Shown here: piece after piece, positions 45,999-56,458 of the stretch
How positions within the stretch are numbered: the first letter of the stretch is position 1
How the letters are laid out: each line of letters starts with the position of its first letter
Source of the DNA: Acholoe squamosa
Taxonomy: Eukaryota; Annelida; Polychaeta; Phyllodocida; Polynoidae
NCBI GenBank assembly: GCA_949317995.1
Contig: OX439044.1
Coordinates: 30,328,733 to 30,392,732 of the forward strand
Length of the DNA: 64,000 bases
Direction: 5' to 3'
Notes under the pieces: model-generated
Database searches by the model: none
Seen by the model: the letters and a program-made list of their open reading frames with translations, nothing else
Told to the model about the DNA's origin: nothing
Translations under genes and position numbers: made by a program

Positions 45999-47845
45999 GG
46001 GCCCTGTTTCTATACTTTTCAAAAATGAATGGCACAATTCATATCCACTAATGCAAAGCTAAAAGTGAGACAGAGCAAAACCAGCTTTCTGTTTCTTAAC
46101 TTGAGTACTACTCCCTTGTTCTATTGGCTAGAACTGAATTGGACAACTTAAGAAACACTATATACAATAGTGCCATCCACCTCTAATGCACCTCTCACTG
46201 GTATATCCTTAGGGCCTTTTGCCTATTCATTTGTGTGTTATATCTTATGTTTGAATCAATTAAAATACATGTATCCTGTTTTTATAGTGGGATATGGAAG
46301 GCACCTAATTTTGCATATTTATAAGTGTTTCTTAATGTTGGTCGCTACTCTTAAGTGAAAGTACATAGGATTTCTCCATTTTTGGTGTGTAAGTACCTTA
46401 AATCATGTAGAATCGATATATGAAAAGAAAAATGGGAGGGGGGTCCCATGCTACTTTTTGAAATATGGAATTTTGAAAAATAAAGGTTTTATTTTTTTTC
46501 TCTGAAATGAAGGAAAAAATGTGAAAAATTTCTCAATTTTTCTTCATATCAACCATTAATCACAGAAACATGAAACCTCACATGTGAAAAGAATTTTCAT
46601 GCACAATAATGACAAAAATTTATTATTTTTTTCCTCTGACATGTCATTCTGGGTAAAAGAGTAATGCCTTAGGAATGAGTGGGAATAATTTGGCATGATT
46701 TTATAACATTTTTGCCTAAAAACTGTATTCAATGTACATAGAATTTATCTAAACTTTCTCAGAAAATACCTTACATAAATACCTTTCATATGAAAATAGT
46801 TTTGACATATATGATCCAATGCATATTTTTAGGGTTTGGGACCCGTGAAATAAAAAAAGTTTCATTATGGGTAAAATGGCAACAATTATACTATAAATTG
46901 GTTTCCAGTTATACCTTTGGATATTCTGAACATCATAATCTATTCCACAATTCTTTTAGAACAGTTGACTGTTGTAGATATAAGCCATAGAAGAAAGTTG
47001 GAAAAATCTGAATTAAATCTAAATGCAAATGTGCACAAATTTCATATTGTCATGAAATGCTTAATTTTCATTAAAATGATCTGGAATTTCTCGTGAGTAT
47101 TGAGGTATGTGCCTACCAAAAATGGTGAACAATATAACTTATATGTGCAGAGACCTGCGCAGTTGGCTCATTTTCAACAAGTAGCAACCAACCTTAAGTT
47201 GCTCTCTCCAAAATGGCTCAGTTTGAGTCCTGAGTTCATTTTAGCCAACTGCCTAGACCCAAATGACTAGAGCAAGAGCTGCCACTGTTTCTAAACCTTA
47301 GAATAGAACTCAAACTCATTCCCATCTGCTCCATTGATGTGGGCAAAATTATTGCTTTTGCAGTTTTGCCGCCAACCCTTATAGATGGTCAGCAAAATTT
47401 TAAATAAGAAAAACACACACAAAAACTTGAATGATTCATTTGATGATAGATGAGCTGAAATTCAAGGATTGTGATGGCAACATTGCATGAATGTTTCTAA
47501 AGTTGTCCTATCCAGCTCTAGCCAATAGAGCAGTAGAACAGAACTCAGGTTAAGAAACAGAAGCATGTTTTTCTTGGGTCTGCACTATTAATATTGCATT
47601 CGTAAACATGGATGGTGCCATTCAGGTTTACAATCAGGGCCAAGATGGCATCAATGTCAGTTGGAAAACAACAAATTTACTTCTGTCACTTTAGAAACAG
47701 TGGCACTTCTTGCTCTATTCCTTTGGATCTAGGCAGTTGGCTAACACAGGCTTAGATAGAACTCGAACTGAGCTATTTTGAATAGAGCCACTTAAGATAC
47801 ACTAATGCAAATGGTGCCATCAAACCAACTATTGAAACAGGGCCC
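45999..47845. mobile_element. GGGCCCTGTTTC foldback element, copy B (with insertion)
   Basis: Starts GGGCCCTGTTTCTATACTTT and ends ACTATTGAAACAGGGCCC. The flanks CACCT and AGGTG extend the inverted repeat. It matches copy A throughout, but is split by the TTAA-flanked 858-bp element at 46336-47193. Without it the length (about 985 bp) is close to copy A (1007 bp). Confidence 0.9.
46336..47193. mobile_element. 858-bp TTAA-site element nested in copy B
   Basis: Flanked by TTAA at 46332-46335 and 47194-47197, with ends TGTTGGTCGCTACT and AGTAGCAACCAACC (12 of 14 inverted). A second inverted block (CATTTTTGGTGTG near 46380, and ACCAAAAATGG near 47115) extends the arms. The paralogous copy A keeps the empty site with one TTAA. 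TTAA duplication is typical of piggyBac-like transposases, but none is encoded here, so it is non-autonomous. The 66-codon frame at 46790 has no domain. Confidence 0.9.
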
Positions 47846-48087
47846 AGGTGTAGAGACAAGAAGAGGGCGAGGGGGTTAGCACTGATAAGAACCAGCATGA
47901 TGGGTACCAGGTATTACATAATGTACCCCAAAAAATCTGCAGTGAATACAGGGAATGATCTGATTGGTTAATAATATATCCCGGGACAACCCTATAAGGT
48001 CCATGACAACAGGGTGTATGATCACTGTCTATACACAATACATGTACCAACACTGATTACTGCATGTAGTGTTCCAGTTCGACACCT

Positions 48088-48440
48088 CAGGGGCGTAGGA
48101 AAAGGGGGGGGGGCCAGGGGGGCCTGGGGCCCCCCCAATCATGAAGGAGGTGGGGCCTGAGTATGTCTGGCCCCCCCCCCAATATTTTCCAAGAACTCAT
48201 AAACACAATGGAAAAGAAGCTAAAACTTTACATCTCAAATTAAATTATTATGGTGATGTCATAGGGAAAATGGGGGTCTGAGCCTAAAGTCAGATCCAAA
48301 ATTTTCCAAAAGTTACTTTTCTATATGAATTCTATATACACATTATATAGATGCCATCACGCATCAGCCGACAATTCAAGGTGGTCGCGACGGTGCCCTC
48401 GCCGGGCCCCCCCAATGAAGATTTGCTTCCTACGCCTCTG
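48088..48440. mobile_element. MITE with CAGGGGCGTAGGAA ends
   Basis: Left CAGGGGCGTAGGAA, right TTCCTACGCCTCTG. CACCT stands directly outside both ends (48083-48087 and 48441-48445), a possible 5-bp or longer decayed target duplication. The interior has long G and C runs (GGGGGGGGGGCC, GGCCCCCCCCCC) at both ends, in inverted positions. Confidence 0.75.
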
Positions 48441-48678
48441 CACCTATTTTCCCTCAATTAAATAACTTCATCGTACAAACCTGTGTACACATGCTAGATG
48501 GTCAGATAGGCCCAGACTGCAGATAAATAGTTGAGATAGTTTAGGGAAAGAAATGATGGAAGAGATATTATGGGGATTAACATGGACAGCAGAGAAAATC
48601 CCAAAGATAGAATGTACTTTATCGTATAATTATCCCAAATAACATAGCTAACCCAGATAACCCTAAAGTGGCAATTTT

Positions 48679-49250
48679 TGTCATAGAGTGCTGAAAATTG
48701 ATAAGTAGACTAATATGACCAAATATGCCCTGTACAAAATTTTGAACCTTTAGTGGCACCGTGTCCAGAGATATGAGGGTTTGCCTACCGTCTTACATGT
48801 AGGACAGTAGGACTTAGGACTACTGTCTTTTGAAATGTGTGTTCTTTTGGTCACCATGGTAACCACAATTCCTGTAACAGAGTGCCAAAAACTGACAAAT
48901 AGGCTTATATATGGCCATTTATGCCTTACAAGAAATTTCAAAGCTTTACCTATAGCGGAACCAGAGATAAGCACCGTCCTACATATAGGACAGTAGGACT
49001 TTGGGGGTCTGTCCCCTCTGCTAAGATCAAAATCTATAGCAGAAGGATATTTCCTAAGTAGTAGGTGTTTTGGGACATATGTGTAATGCCATAAAAGTAC
49101 CTAAGAAAACCTGTATGGGGCACTTTTGGAAGCCTTGGGCATAGAACTATAGGATGCAACATTTTACTTCCATATCTGTTGATTTTACGTGTGGATAGAC
49201 CTCATCTCATGATGTCACTTAGGCGTCCTACATGTAGGACAGTAGGGCTA
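48679..49250. repeat. degenerate tandem repeat with TCCTACATGTAGGACAGTAGG
   Basis: The 21-base word or a close variant recurs at 48791, 48977 and 49226. The text before the first two copies is also alike (AGAGTGCYRAAAAYTGA, then AAAYAGGCTTATATATGG-like), so a unit of about 190 bp is duplicated. The core TCCTACATGTAGGA is a 14-bp palindrome. Confidence 0.65.
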
Positions 49251-50139
49251 TCCGACAAAAAACCAACAACTAGTATATGGTCAATGCACACGGATTAAAA
49301 TCAAAATACACGTATTTTAATCAAATTAAAACAACCTGATAGCAAGAGGCTAAAATCAAGTTAGGTCATGTATGTGTAAACCATCATTTATACAGCTTAT
49401 TAATGTCACAAATGGTTCGGTAAACAGGGTAATAATACTGTATCCATACGGGTACTTCCTATATCACAGTTATCTTTATGTCTGCCTCTAATCACCTACA
49501 CTTATCATTCCATCTTGTGACTCCTATATAATTAAGAAATACCATGACCCTAAATCTACAATAATTATCAGTCTATAAATAGAAATCCCCCCGCCCCGAC
49601 AAATACATGTAATTGGTGTACAAATGAGGATATGGACTAATATATGAAGGAAGCAAGGAGATGAGAGTCAAGGTGTTAATTTTTTAGCTCCAGTATCCAG
49701 AAATGAATTTGAATGTATGTTGGATAGCTTTTTCTTCAACTCTCTATTTGTTTTTTCTTCTTCTTTGATATTCATTTTGGCTTCTGGTGAAAAGCATACA
49801 TGTACATTATATATCATTCAGGGCTAAACTTACATTTCATGGTCCAACTGAGTGCGTCTAAATAGTGCCCACACAGACTCGCAGACCAGAATCATGATGT
49901 TGTATTCAAAATATCAAGCTTCCTCTTACATCTATTTTCTACAGAGAAATGTGTTTCATTGCTTATTGAAATTTAGGACATGTACATATAATTATGGAAG
50001 CCATGAAGGGCAATTCCATCATAAACATGCACTTCAAAAGCAGCATGGTTTTCTTACTACACCCTCAGATGAAATTTAAAAAAAGATATTGCTTTCAAAT
50101 ATGATAATTTTCCCTGTTAACTGTCAATTTAAAAAAGGA
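49251..50139. other. no gene seen
   Basis: AT-rich sequence without supportable features. Confidence 0.45.
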
Positions 50140-50440
50140 AAAAAAAAATGCTGTCAACATGATATTTTCCCCTGTCAACTCTCAGGCTAGAAAAAAAATC
50201 TGCTCTCAACTGTCAAGTTGACAGCAAAAAGATCATGCTGACAGCAGACAAGAAAACATAATATTTCCTCTGCCAGCTTTCAACTGTCAACTTGACAGTA
50301 ACTGTTGAAAGGGGAGATCTTATGTTGACAGCAGCCTTGTTTTCAAACTTGACAGTTGACAGGGGAAAATGTAATATTGACAGCAGAATTCTTTCTACTT
50401 TGACAGTTGACGGGTTGGAATTTCAGGTTTGACAGTAGTT
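50140..50440. repeat. CTGTCAACTTGACAG palindrome cluster
   Basis: CTGTCAA, TTGACAG and full CTGTCAACTTGACAG or CTGTCAAGTTGACAG occur more than ten times in 300 bp, often joined by AAAAT or GGGGA spacers (TTGACAGTTGACAGGGGAAA). Probably a minisatellite grown from a short palindrome. It also contains many TGACAG sites (TALE homeodomain type), but that reading is not needed to explain it. Confidence 0.7.
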
Positions 50441-50953
50441 ATTTATGTTTTATTTGATGTTGTGTGCATATTGGGGATAAGAAAAGAGATCAAGTTGAAT
50501 TTTTCAAGGTGTGGCCCTCTACGGCTTCCGTACATAAATCTGATTCTTACTCCAATTTTCACTCTACTTACTCAGGCTTCAAATTCGTACCTCAGACTTG
50601 CCATGACATCTACTCGTGGGCTGGGGCGATGACTCATGAATGCAGTGGTGACTCATGGATATTTTGTTTGACTTAAAAATCTAAATAATATGGTCTACGG
50701 TGCATGTATTTATTTTTTTCATTTCAAAATCAATTAAACATTCTAATGTTGGCCCTGGTTTGCTAGCTAGGATCAGGATACCTGAAAACGCTTTTTTTTT
50801 CATCCGCCCTCTGTCATGCTGTCCAAGTATATTCTTTTCTGTGAATGCCATCCTGTCAGAAGAAGTCTGTTTGATATTTTCTACTGCATATTTTGGCCTT
50901 GGGATCGATCACCGGTCAGTGTTATTGTTTAAAACTTCAGTGATTGGAGCTAT

Positions 50954-51574
50954 TCAAATGTAAAATGATGAATGTTTCCAAGACAATATTTCCTCACCAA
51001 GGGTGAGTTCTACATCATACTCCAAATAACAATGAAGCTTATTTGGCGTGTCAAGCATATTGCCAATTACAGATAAGAATTGTCCAGAAAGAGGGTGGTC
51101 GATAAATTGCCAAAGAAGTGGCTCAGTCTGTGTCCAATCTAATATCAAGGTGAATAAACCTGCAGACATCTCATATTGGGGCATTTCTCAAGGTACTTCA
51201 TCACACACTTCGAGGTGATCGAACGTAACCATAGTATACGACTACAGATGTCAGTGTCTTTCTCTCGGGGATTTTGGTAGGACAGATTCGTATACATTTA
51301 TAAGTGTCTCCATTAGAACCACTGTAGCAGCCACGTCTTTGAGGTTCAGGTTATCTATCAATGTCTTGTCAAGAAATGCATGCCTCAATAGTAACCCAGG
51401 TCGCAAGGATACATTGGGCCAACGTTGACTTATATTGGGCCAATGTCGGCTTGTATTGGGCCAAGCATGGACAAGCCTGGCCCAATGCTCCATTGCTGAT
51501 TGGGGACAATACCTCGCAGATAAGATGCACCTCGCGTATTCCGAGTTAGCATGTCGCCCCATGGGCGCCGCCAT
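50954..51574 (-). other. two minus-strand protein-like frames, unknown
   Basis: The frame at 51574-51251 ends DKTLIDNLNLKDVAATVVLM and ETLINVYESVLPKSPRERH. The frame at 51184-50954 reads LILDWTQTEPLLWQFIDHPL and LDTPNKLHCYLEYDVELTLG before its stop at the 50954 end. They are in the same phase, separated by several stops over 66 bp. Composition is protein-like rather than repeat-like, so this may be a decayed gene or captured exons. The 5' part of the upper frame is a TTGGGCC repeat, not coding. No family recognised. Confidence 0.25.
51405..51490. repeat. 22-bp TATTGGGCCAA tandem repeat
   Basis: ATTGGGCCAACGTTGACTT, ATTGGGCCAATGTCGGCTT and ATTGGGCCAAGCATGG follow one another at about 22-bp steps and end in an inverted CTGGCCCAATG. 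Similar words occur at 38265-38480. Confidence 0.75.
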
Positions 51575-52999
51575 TACTGGAACTTGATAGCAGCGAGTTC
51601 TACTGATAAGACATATCAGATGGGTACCAGTTGGCCCCCGAGAGGGCCGCAGTGAATAGTTGGGATTATCTCATTGGCTAATAAATAATCCTGCTAAGCC
51701 CGTATACTGTGCACCCTGAGTTGACGCAAGGGTAGCAGCTGGGACTTGATTGAGGACACATTAGTAAAAATGAATCCTCACTTATATGGCGCATCCTTTC
51801 TTCAGGTACATTCTAAAACTATAATGCACAGAAAGGGCCACGCCTTATACACAAGGCATTACCGTGTATAAGAATTTATTGGTCAACAAAATGAATAGCT
51901 GGGCACAGCATACCCTGATTGCTATAATAATTCCATCTGTTCAATATCTCTTTAGAAGGACCTACATCCACAATCCTCTTTCACAAATAATTGTTTTCAC
52001 AGCATTTGCACATTTCAACCCTACCTGTTCATCAACTTCCCCTTACAATTCTTACGACGTATATATAGAGCTAACGTAGAAGCGCAGGTCACCCAGCAGC
52101 AAAAACTGTTTACTTACAACAATTTCAAGGCTCTAAATAAGAGGGAACAGCTGGGCTTAGCTGTCAGGACATCAATAGATAATTAAGTAAGGGGAAACAC
52201 CTCCACCTGGCGTTAGACCTAACAACAAGATGGCCAACAACAATGCTCATAAAAAAAAATTGAGGTGATGATACACGCCCTTTCATTGTCTGTATGTATA
52301 CTTTATGCTTTACAATAGAAAAAAAAGAGAAAGGGAAGAATTCGAAGGAGAACAGGAAGAAATCTTCAATAAAAATCATTTCACAGGGAGCGTAGTTTCT
52401 ATTATCTATTCATGGAGTATTTAATTTATGTATGGGATCATTCTCATTAGAAGGTTACAGAATGTGGGCTTCAGGACCAAACTTGAAATTTGCGTTGCTT
52501 TATAACGGCGTTCTGTAACTATAGGTTTTTGTGGACTCTCCCTGCAAATGGTGGTGATGTCACTAACTAAATGTATTGGTCATTATCAGTTATTTCCAAA
52601 CTTTTTAGCGTCGCCATGAGCTCATCATGACCGTATCTCTAAATCAAATAGTGATTGACCAAAAGTCGTGACTGAAACATCTGCAAAAACATGTGTAGTT
52701 TTGATACTTGTATTTATCTGTAAGATATCTACAACCTTGCTTTTGGACTTCCATAGCCCACTTAAAAATGGTCTATATCTCCTCTTTTCTATCCCCTCAG
52801 GATGTGTGTGGTGCACATTATGCGCGGGCACATTTCTCTGTGAATTTATGTCATGTAGTTCTCGCCATGAATATTACCTAAGCTGTCGAAATGGCGTTAA
52901 ACATCTATTACTCACTCACTCACAACCTTGAGTTCGACAGCAACTGGTTCACTGCATTCATTTTACAGTGTACTCAATGGAGACAAATTTATATATTAT
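51575..52999. other. no gene seen
   Basis: No exon or repeat could be supported up to the left end of the retrotransposon. Confidence 0.45.
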
Positions 53000-53142
53000 C
53001 ATAAGTTAATTATGTTCGTTGGGAATATAGTAATGATAACAAATATTATAATAAATATTATAATAATATCACAAGTGGAATAAGGAAGGAGACAATGGGT
53101 TTGGTGAGAATTGATCTGGTCAATACCAATTCTATACATGCC
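53000..53142. repeat. Ngaro repeat B2 (outer end)
   Basis: 143 bp, identical by eye to 53470-53612 at a 470-bp offset. In sense orientation it starts GGCATGTATAGAATTGG and ends at AATTAACTTATG. ATTATCAT stands directly to its left, and AATTATCATAAGG stands just beyond A1 on the other side. Confidence 0.93.
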
Positions 53143-53268
53143 TTTATTAATAAGACAATAATTTAATAATACAATACATAAATACAATATAACAATATAA
53201 ATACAATATATACAATAATAGATACAATATAACAATGTAAATACAATATATACAAGATAAGATTAAAA
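53143..53268. repeat. AT-rich spacer between B2 and A2
   Basis: Repeats of AATACAATATA and TACAATATAACAAT at 15-30 bp steps. It has no counterpart at the B1 junction. On the sense strand ATTAATAAAGGC supplies an AATAAA next to the start of B2. It may be expanded element sequence or a later insertion. Confidence 0.7.
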
Positions 53269-53470
53269 GTTAAAATTTTCGGCACCACCCAGCGTGGTGT
53301 GTGCCGCTCTGAGGAAACACGCCAACTGACGGTTAATTTGGATCCCGCAGCTTTTATAGGCGCTAGCTATTTACCATGACGTCATACATACCAATGCGCG
53401 AACCTGGAGGAAGTAGATCCAACCACTGCACATATTAATTATATATATATACACGGGTGTATATAGTCCC
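53269..53470. repeat. Ngaro repeat A2
   Basis: 202 bp from GTTAAAATTTTCGGCACC to GTATATAGTCCC, matching A1 at 57534-57735 (offset 4265) with one difference, GTGTGTGCC against GTGTGCGCC. Confidence 0.95.
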
Positions 53471-53612
53471 ATAAGTTAATTATGTTCGTTGGGAATATAG
53501 TAATGATAACAAATATTATAATAAATATTATAATAATATCACAAGTGGAATAAGGAAGGAGACAATGGGTTTGGTGAGAATTGATCTGGTCAATACCAAT
53601 TCTATACATGCC
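53470..53612. repeat. Ngaro repeat B1
   Basis: 143 bp, directly abutting A2. The A2/B1 junction GTCCCATAAGTTAATT shows how A and B ends join, as expected for a circular intermediate of a tyrosine-recombinase element. Confidence 0.95.
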
Positions 53613-53649
53613 AAAAAACCGCCAAACACAATGGATACACCATTCCACA

Positions 53650-54513
53650 CTATAACATCACATCCAGAGCTAATAGGTCCTGTTTAGAATCATGTAAATA
53701 ATTATACACAACATTAGATTTCCAATTTGCTCTCTTTTTAATATCATTGACCTTTAAACCAGAATCTTTTAACAAAGTTGCTCCACCATGTCGGAGTGAA
53801 TGAGTTGAAACTCTGTAGGGAATACCACAGTCTAAAGAAATGGACTTCAACCTGGTATTAACATAGTTATAAGTCAAAGGTTTGTTACCTATAGTGAACA
53901 ATAATTTACTGTTAGATTTTTTACAAATTTCCAAATATCTAGCTGGACATAGACCAGAATAATCATTTCTCTTCAAATATACCACATAAGGTTTCCTACC
54001 ATACTGGTCAGTTTTAGAAGATCTAACATCAATGCGAATGCAATCAACAGACAAAGAAATATCTCTGGATTTAAAGTTATGAGGGGAATCGACTACATGA
54101 CCCACCCTGAACACACCTCGGTAACACAATAGGATAGCTGACCAGAAGACTACATCCTCATACACAGACAAATCCAACTTAGATTTGATCTTCAGCATAT
54201 CACTTGAAGTAAAAGGATTAGTTTTAACAGAGGAACATTTATAATTACGTTCAATACCATCCAGTGTCTTTTTTACAATAAAATTACCACTATAATCAGA
54301 ATAACCTTTTAATTTCTGATAATACCATAACGCGGACAAATAGTTCCGAACAGATACAGGTTTCATTTTATCTGATAAGTATACACTATACAAAGAGGCT
54401 TGAGAAGGAGAACATGGTAGGGGAATGAGGTCAAAAATTTTACAAAATTTTTTGTACCTACTAAATTGCTGTTTGCGAACCTTACATGTGGACTCTGCCA
54501 CGCCCCTATACAA
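53650..54513 (-). CDS. tyrosine recombinase of the Ngaro-like element
   Basis: 287 codons. The C-terminal half carries the tyrosine-recombinase signature: CYRGVFRVGHVV (catalytic Arg, about residue 136), SSKTDQYGR (Lys about 167), STHSLRHGGATLL (His 238, Arg 241), ANWKSNVVYNYLHD (Trp 264, nucleophile Tyr 272, eight residues on). The enzyme would integrate the circular DNA copy by strand exchange. The frame overlaps the end of RT/RNase H by 8 nt in the +1 phase. Its first codon in the overlap is TTG, and the first ATG comes only about 50 residues in. Expression therefore probably needs +1 frameshifting near GGTTTTTGTATAG, reinitiation or splicing. Apparently intact. Confidence 0.93.
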   Translation of the reverse strand: MYRGVAESTCKVRKQQFSRYKKFCKIFDLIPLPCSPSQASLYSVYLSDKMKPVSVRNYLSALWYYQKLKGYSDYSGNFIVKKTLDGIERNYKCSSVKTNPFTSSDMLKIKSKLDLSVYEDVVFWSAILLCYRGVFRVGHVVDSPHNFKSRDISLSVDCIRIDVRSSKTDQYGRKPYVVYLKRNDYSGLCPARYLEICKKSNSKLLFTIGNKPLTYNYVNTRLKSISLDCGIPYRVSTHSLRHGGATLLKDSGLKVNDIKKRANWKSNVVYNYLHDSKQDLLALDVML

Positions 54514-56413
54514 AAACCTTCTCCTTCTCCGCTCTAGCTCCCTCAGGCCTGGAATTATAACAGCACATGTTATATTCAGTTAAAACATTTCTACATTTCT
54601 TTGGGACACCTCTGTAATTTAGCCTAGACAAATGGTCAGCCAAAATATTCTCCTCCGACCTAATATATGTAGAATATATTTCAATGTTATGTATAAAACA
54701 TAGCCAAAAAATTTCCCTCAACCAGGACATACACAACTTATTCTTGGACCTACCGGTATTCAACATGGCCAAGACTTGCATGTTATCCGTAATGCAATGA
54801 ACTCTGGTATTAGAAAACTTTTTCACCCAGCGCTTAAGGCCTACCATTACTGGATACAGCTTGTAAACATTTATATTTCTATGGTGAAGTTTGATATTAT
54901 CAAGGCTAGGGGCATGAACGAAATGACCTGTACAGTCTACCATAGGATTAGAGTCATTCCAAGTACCATAAAAATAGTCTTTATCGAACCAGGCCCCAAA
55001 GCCCTGTACAGAGGAATCGGAATACATAGGGGTACATTCATTATCATTTAGAATAATATTTCTACAATTGAAAATTCTACAGAAATCCCTCCACCACAGC
55101 AGGTCATTCTGAGTTTCCTCATTAAGTTTAATAACACCCCTACTCCTGGCTTTAGCACAAAGATCGAACAATCTCCTGCTGAAAGTTCTGCCACCACGTA
55201 CTACTTGGGAGCAGAAGGACATCAAACCACCAATCTTTTGTAATGTCTTCTTAGATACGAATTTTTTACCCAAACATTCGTCTATAGCCGAGCTCATTTT
55301 ATCTAGCTTCTTCTGTGGAAGCGACAACTCCATAGCCGTAGAATCAATGGATATACCCAAGAAAGTACACACCTGGCTGGGCTCAGTCACTTTCTCTTTC
55401 GACACAACAAACCCTAGATATTCCATACACTCAATTAGGGTGTTCCTTTTACGTAAACAATCCTCTTCTGTCTTAGCTATGATAATAAAGTCATCCAAGT
55501 AGTTTACTATCCTATCTACACCATAAAACTTAGCAATAATAGTAAAAAAATCAGATATTCTACTAAATATATATGGAGCACACTTTAGACCAAATGTCAA
55601 ACGGTTACTCTCAAAAAACTCGTCACCATTACCAAAATTCCACCTGAAACCTTGATAGCATATGTGTGGGCCATAAACATTAATACTTCTATAAGCAGAT
55701 TTTAAATCTACTACACACATAAAGTCATCTCTATCAAGTTGACATGTAACAGTGTTAATAGAGTTATACGAGAAGCTTTTGGACGTTGTACTCATAAAGT
55801 TATTAATAGAGATATCCGCTGGCATACTGCAGTCGGTGATGGGACGAAGTTTACCATTAGATTTTTCCACACCCCCTAGGGAATGAATGCACTTGGGTTT
55901 AAACTCAGTTCTAGTAACCAGGCCTTGGTTCAACTCCTCTTCAATAATACTACACATCTCGTTATAAAATCTATCTTCTAAAATAGACTTATAATTTTTA
56001 CAATCATATGTTGTATCACACCCTGGGTCAACTATTTTGAAACCCTCGGTAAAACCACACCACAGAAAATCAGATTCAATCTGATTGATATTAATAAGGT
56101 CTGACTGTCTAAGAAAACTGGCCAGCCGACACGGGAGTATCTGAGCCTTTCTACCATAAATGAAATGCTCACACATACATACCCCATTTACACAACTGTC
56201 ATAGACCCTGATGCTGGGTCTATTTAAACATTCCACCGTAAAAAGTGGATCAACCTCGCCCTGTACTGGGCAGCTATGAGAAATAAATAAATTCTTTGAC
56301 AAATCACAAGAATTATAAATATTTACACTATCATTATTAACATTATCACCCGGAATGATAGAAACGGGAGGCTTAGGAAGGTCTACCGTACATACTACAC
56401 TAAAATCAGGCAT
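54506..56413 (-). CDS. reverse transcriptase / RNase H of the Ngaro-like element
   Basis: About 635 residues from ATG 56413. RT motif A is VVDLKSAYRSINVY (Asp about 236) and motif C is VNYLDDFIIIAK (Asp-Asp about 307-308). RNase H follows: MYSDSSVQGFGAW (Asp about 466), CITDNMQVLAML (Asp about 543), ILADHLSRL (Asp about 593). The block expected to carry the second acidic residue reads NINVYKLYPV, with Lys where an N-x-x-E-L pattern would place Glu, so RNase H activity is uncertain. The frame is open upstream without a stop for another 15 codons to the gag TAG at 56459, in the gag frame, so a Gag-Pol fusion by readthrough is possible. Confidence 0.93.
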   Translation of the reverse strand: MPDFSVVCTVDLPKPPVSIIPGDNVNNDSVNIYNSCDLSKNLFISHSCPVQGEVDPLFTVECLNRPSIRVYDSCVNGVCMCEHFIYGRKAQILPCRLASFLRQSDLININQIESDFLWCGFTEGFKIVDPGCDTTYDCKNYKSILEDRFYNEMCSIIEEELNQGLVTRTEFKPKCIHSLGGVEKSNGKLRPITDCSMPADISINNFMSTTSKSFSYNSINTVTCQLDRDDFMCVVDLKSAYRSINVYGPHICYQGFRWNFGNGDEFFESNRLTFGLKCAPYIFSRISDFFTIIAKFYGVDRIVNYLDDFIIIAKTEEDCLRKRNTLIECMEYLGFVVSKEKVTEPSQVCTFLGISIDSTAMELSLPQKKLDKMSSAIDECLGKKFVSKKTLQKIGGLMSFCSQVVRGGRTFSRRLFDLCAKARSRGVIKLNEETQNDLLWWRDFCRIFNCRNIILNDNECTPMYSDSSVQGFGAWFDKDYFYGTWNDSNPMVDCTGHFVHAPSLDNIKLHHRNINVYKLYPVMVGLKRWVKKFSNTRVHCITDNMQVLAMLNTGRSKNKLCMSWLREIFWLCFIHNIEIYSTYIRSEENILADHLSRLNYRGVPKKCRNVLTEYNMCCYNSRPEGARAEKEKVFV

Positions 56414-56458
56414 CAAAATATCAGAATCTAATGCAGGACCTTGCCTAAGTGAGATTTC

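Noticed and set aside
54776-55051. 91-codon + strand frame inside the retrotransposon
   Set aside because: Antisense shadow of the RNase H region.
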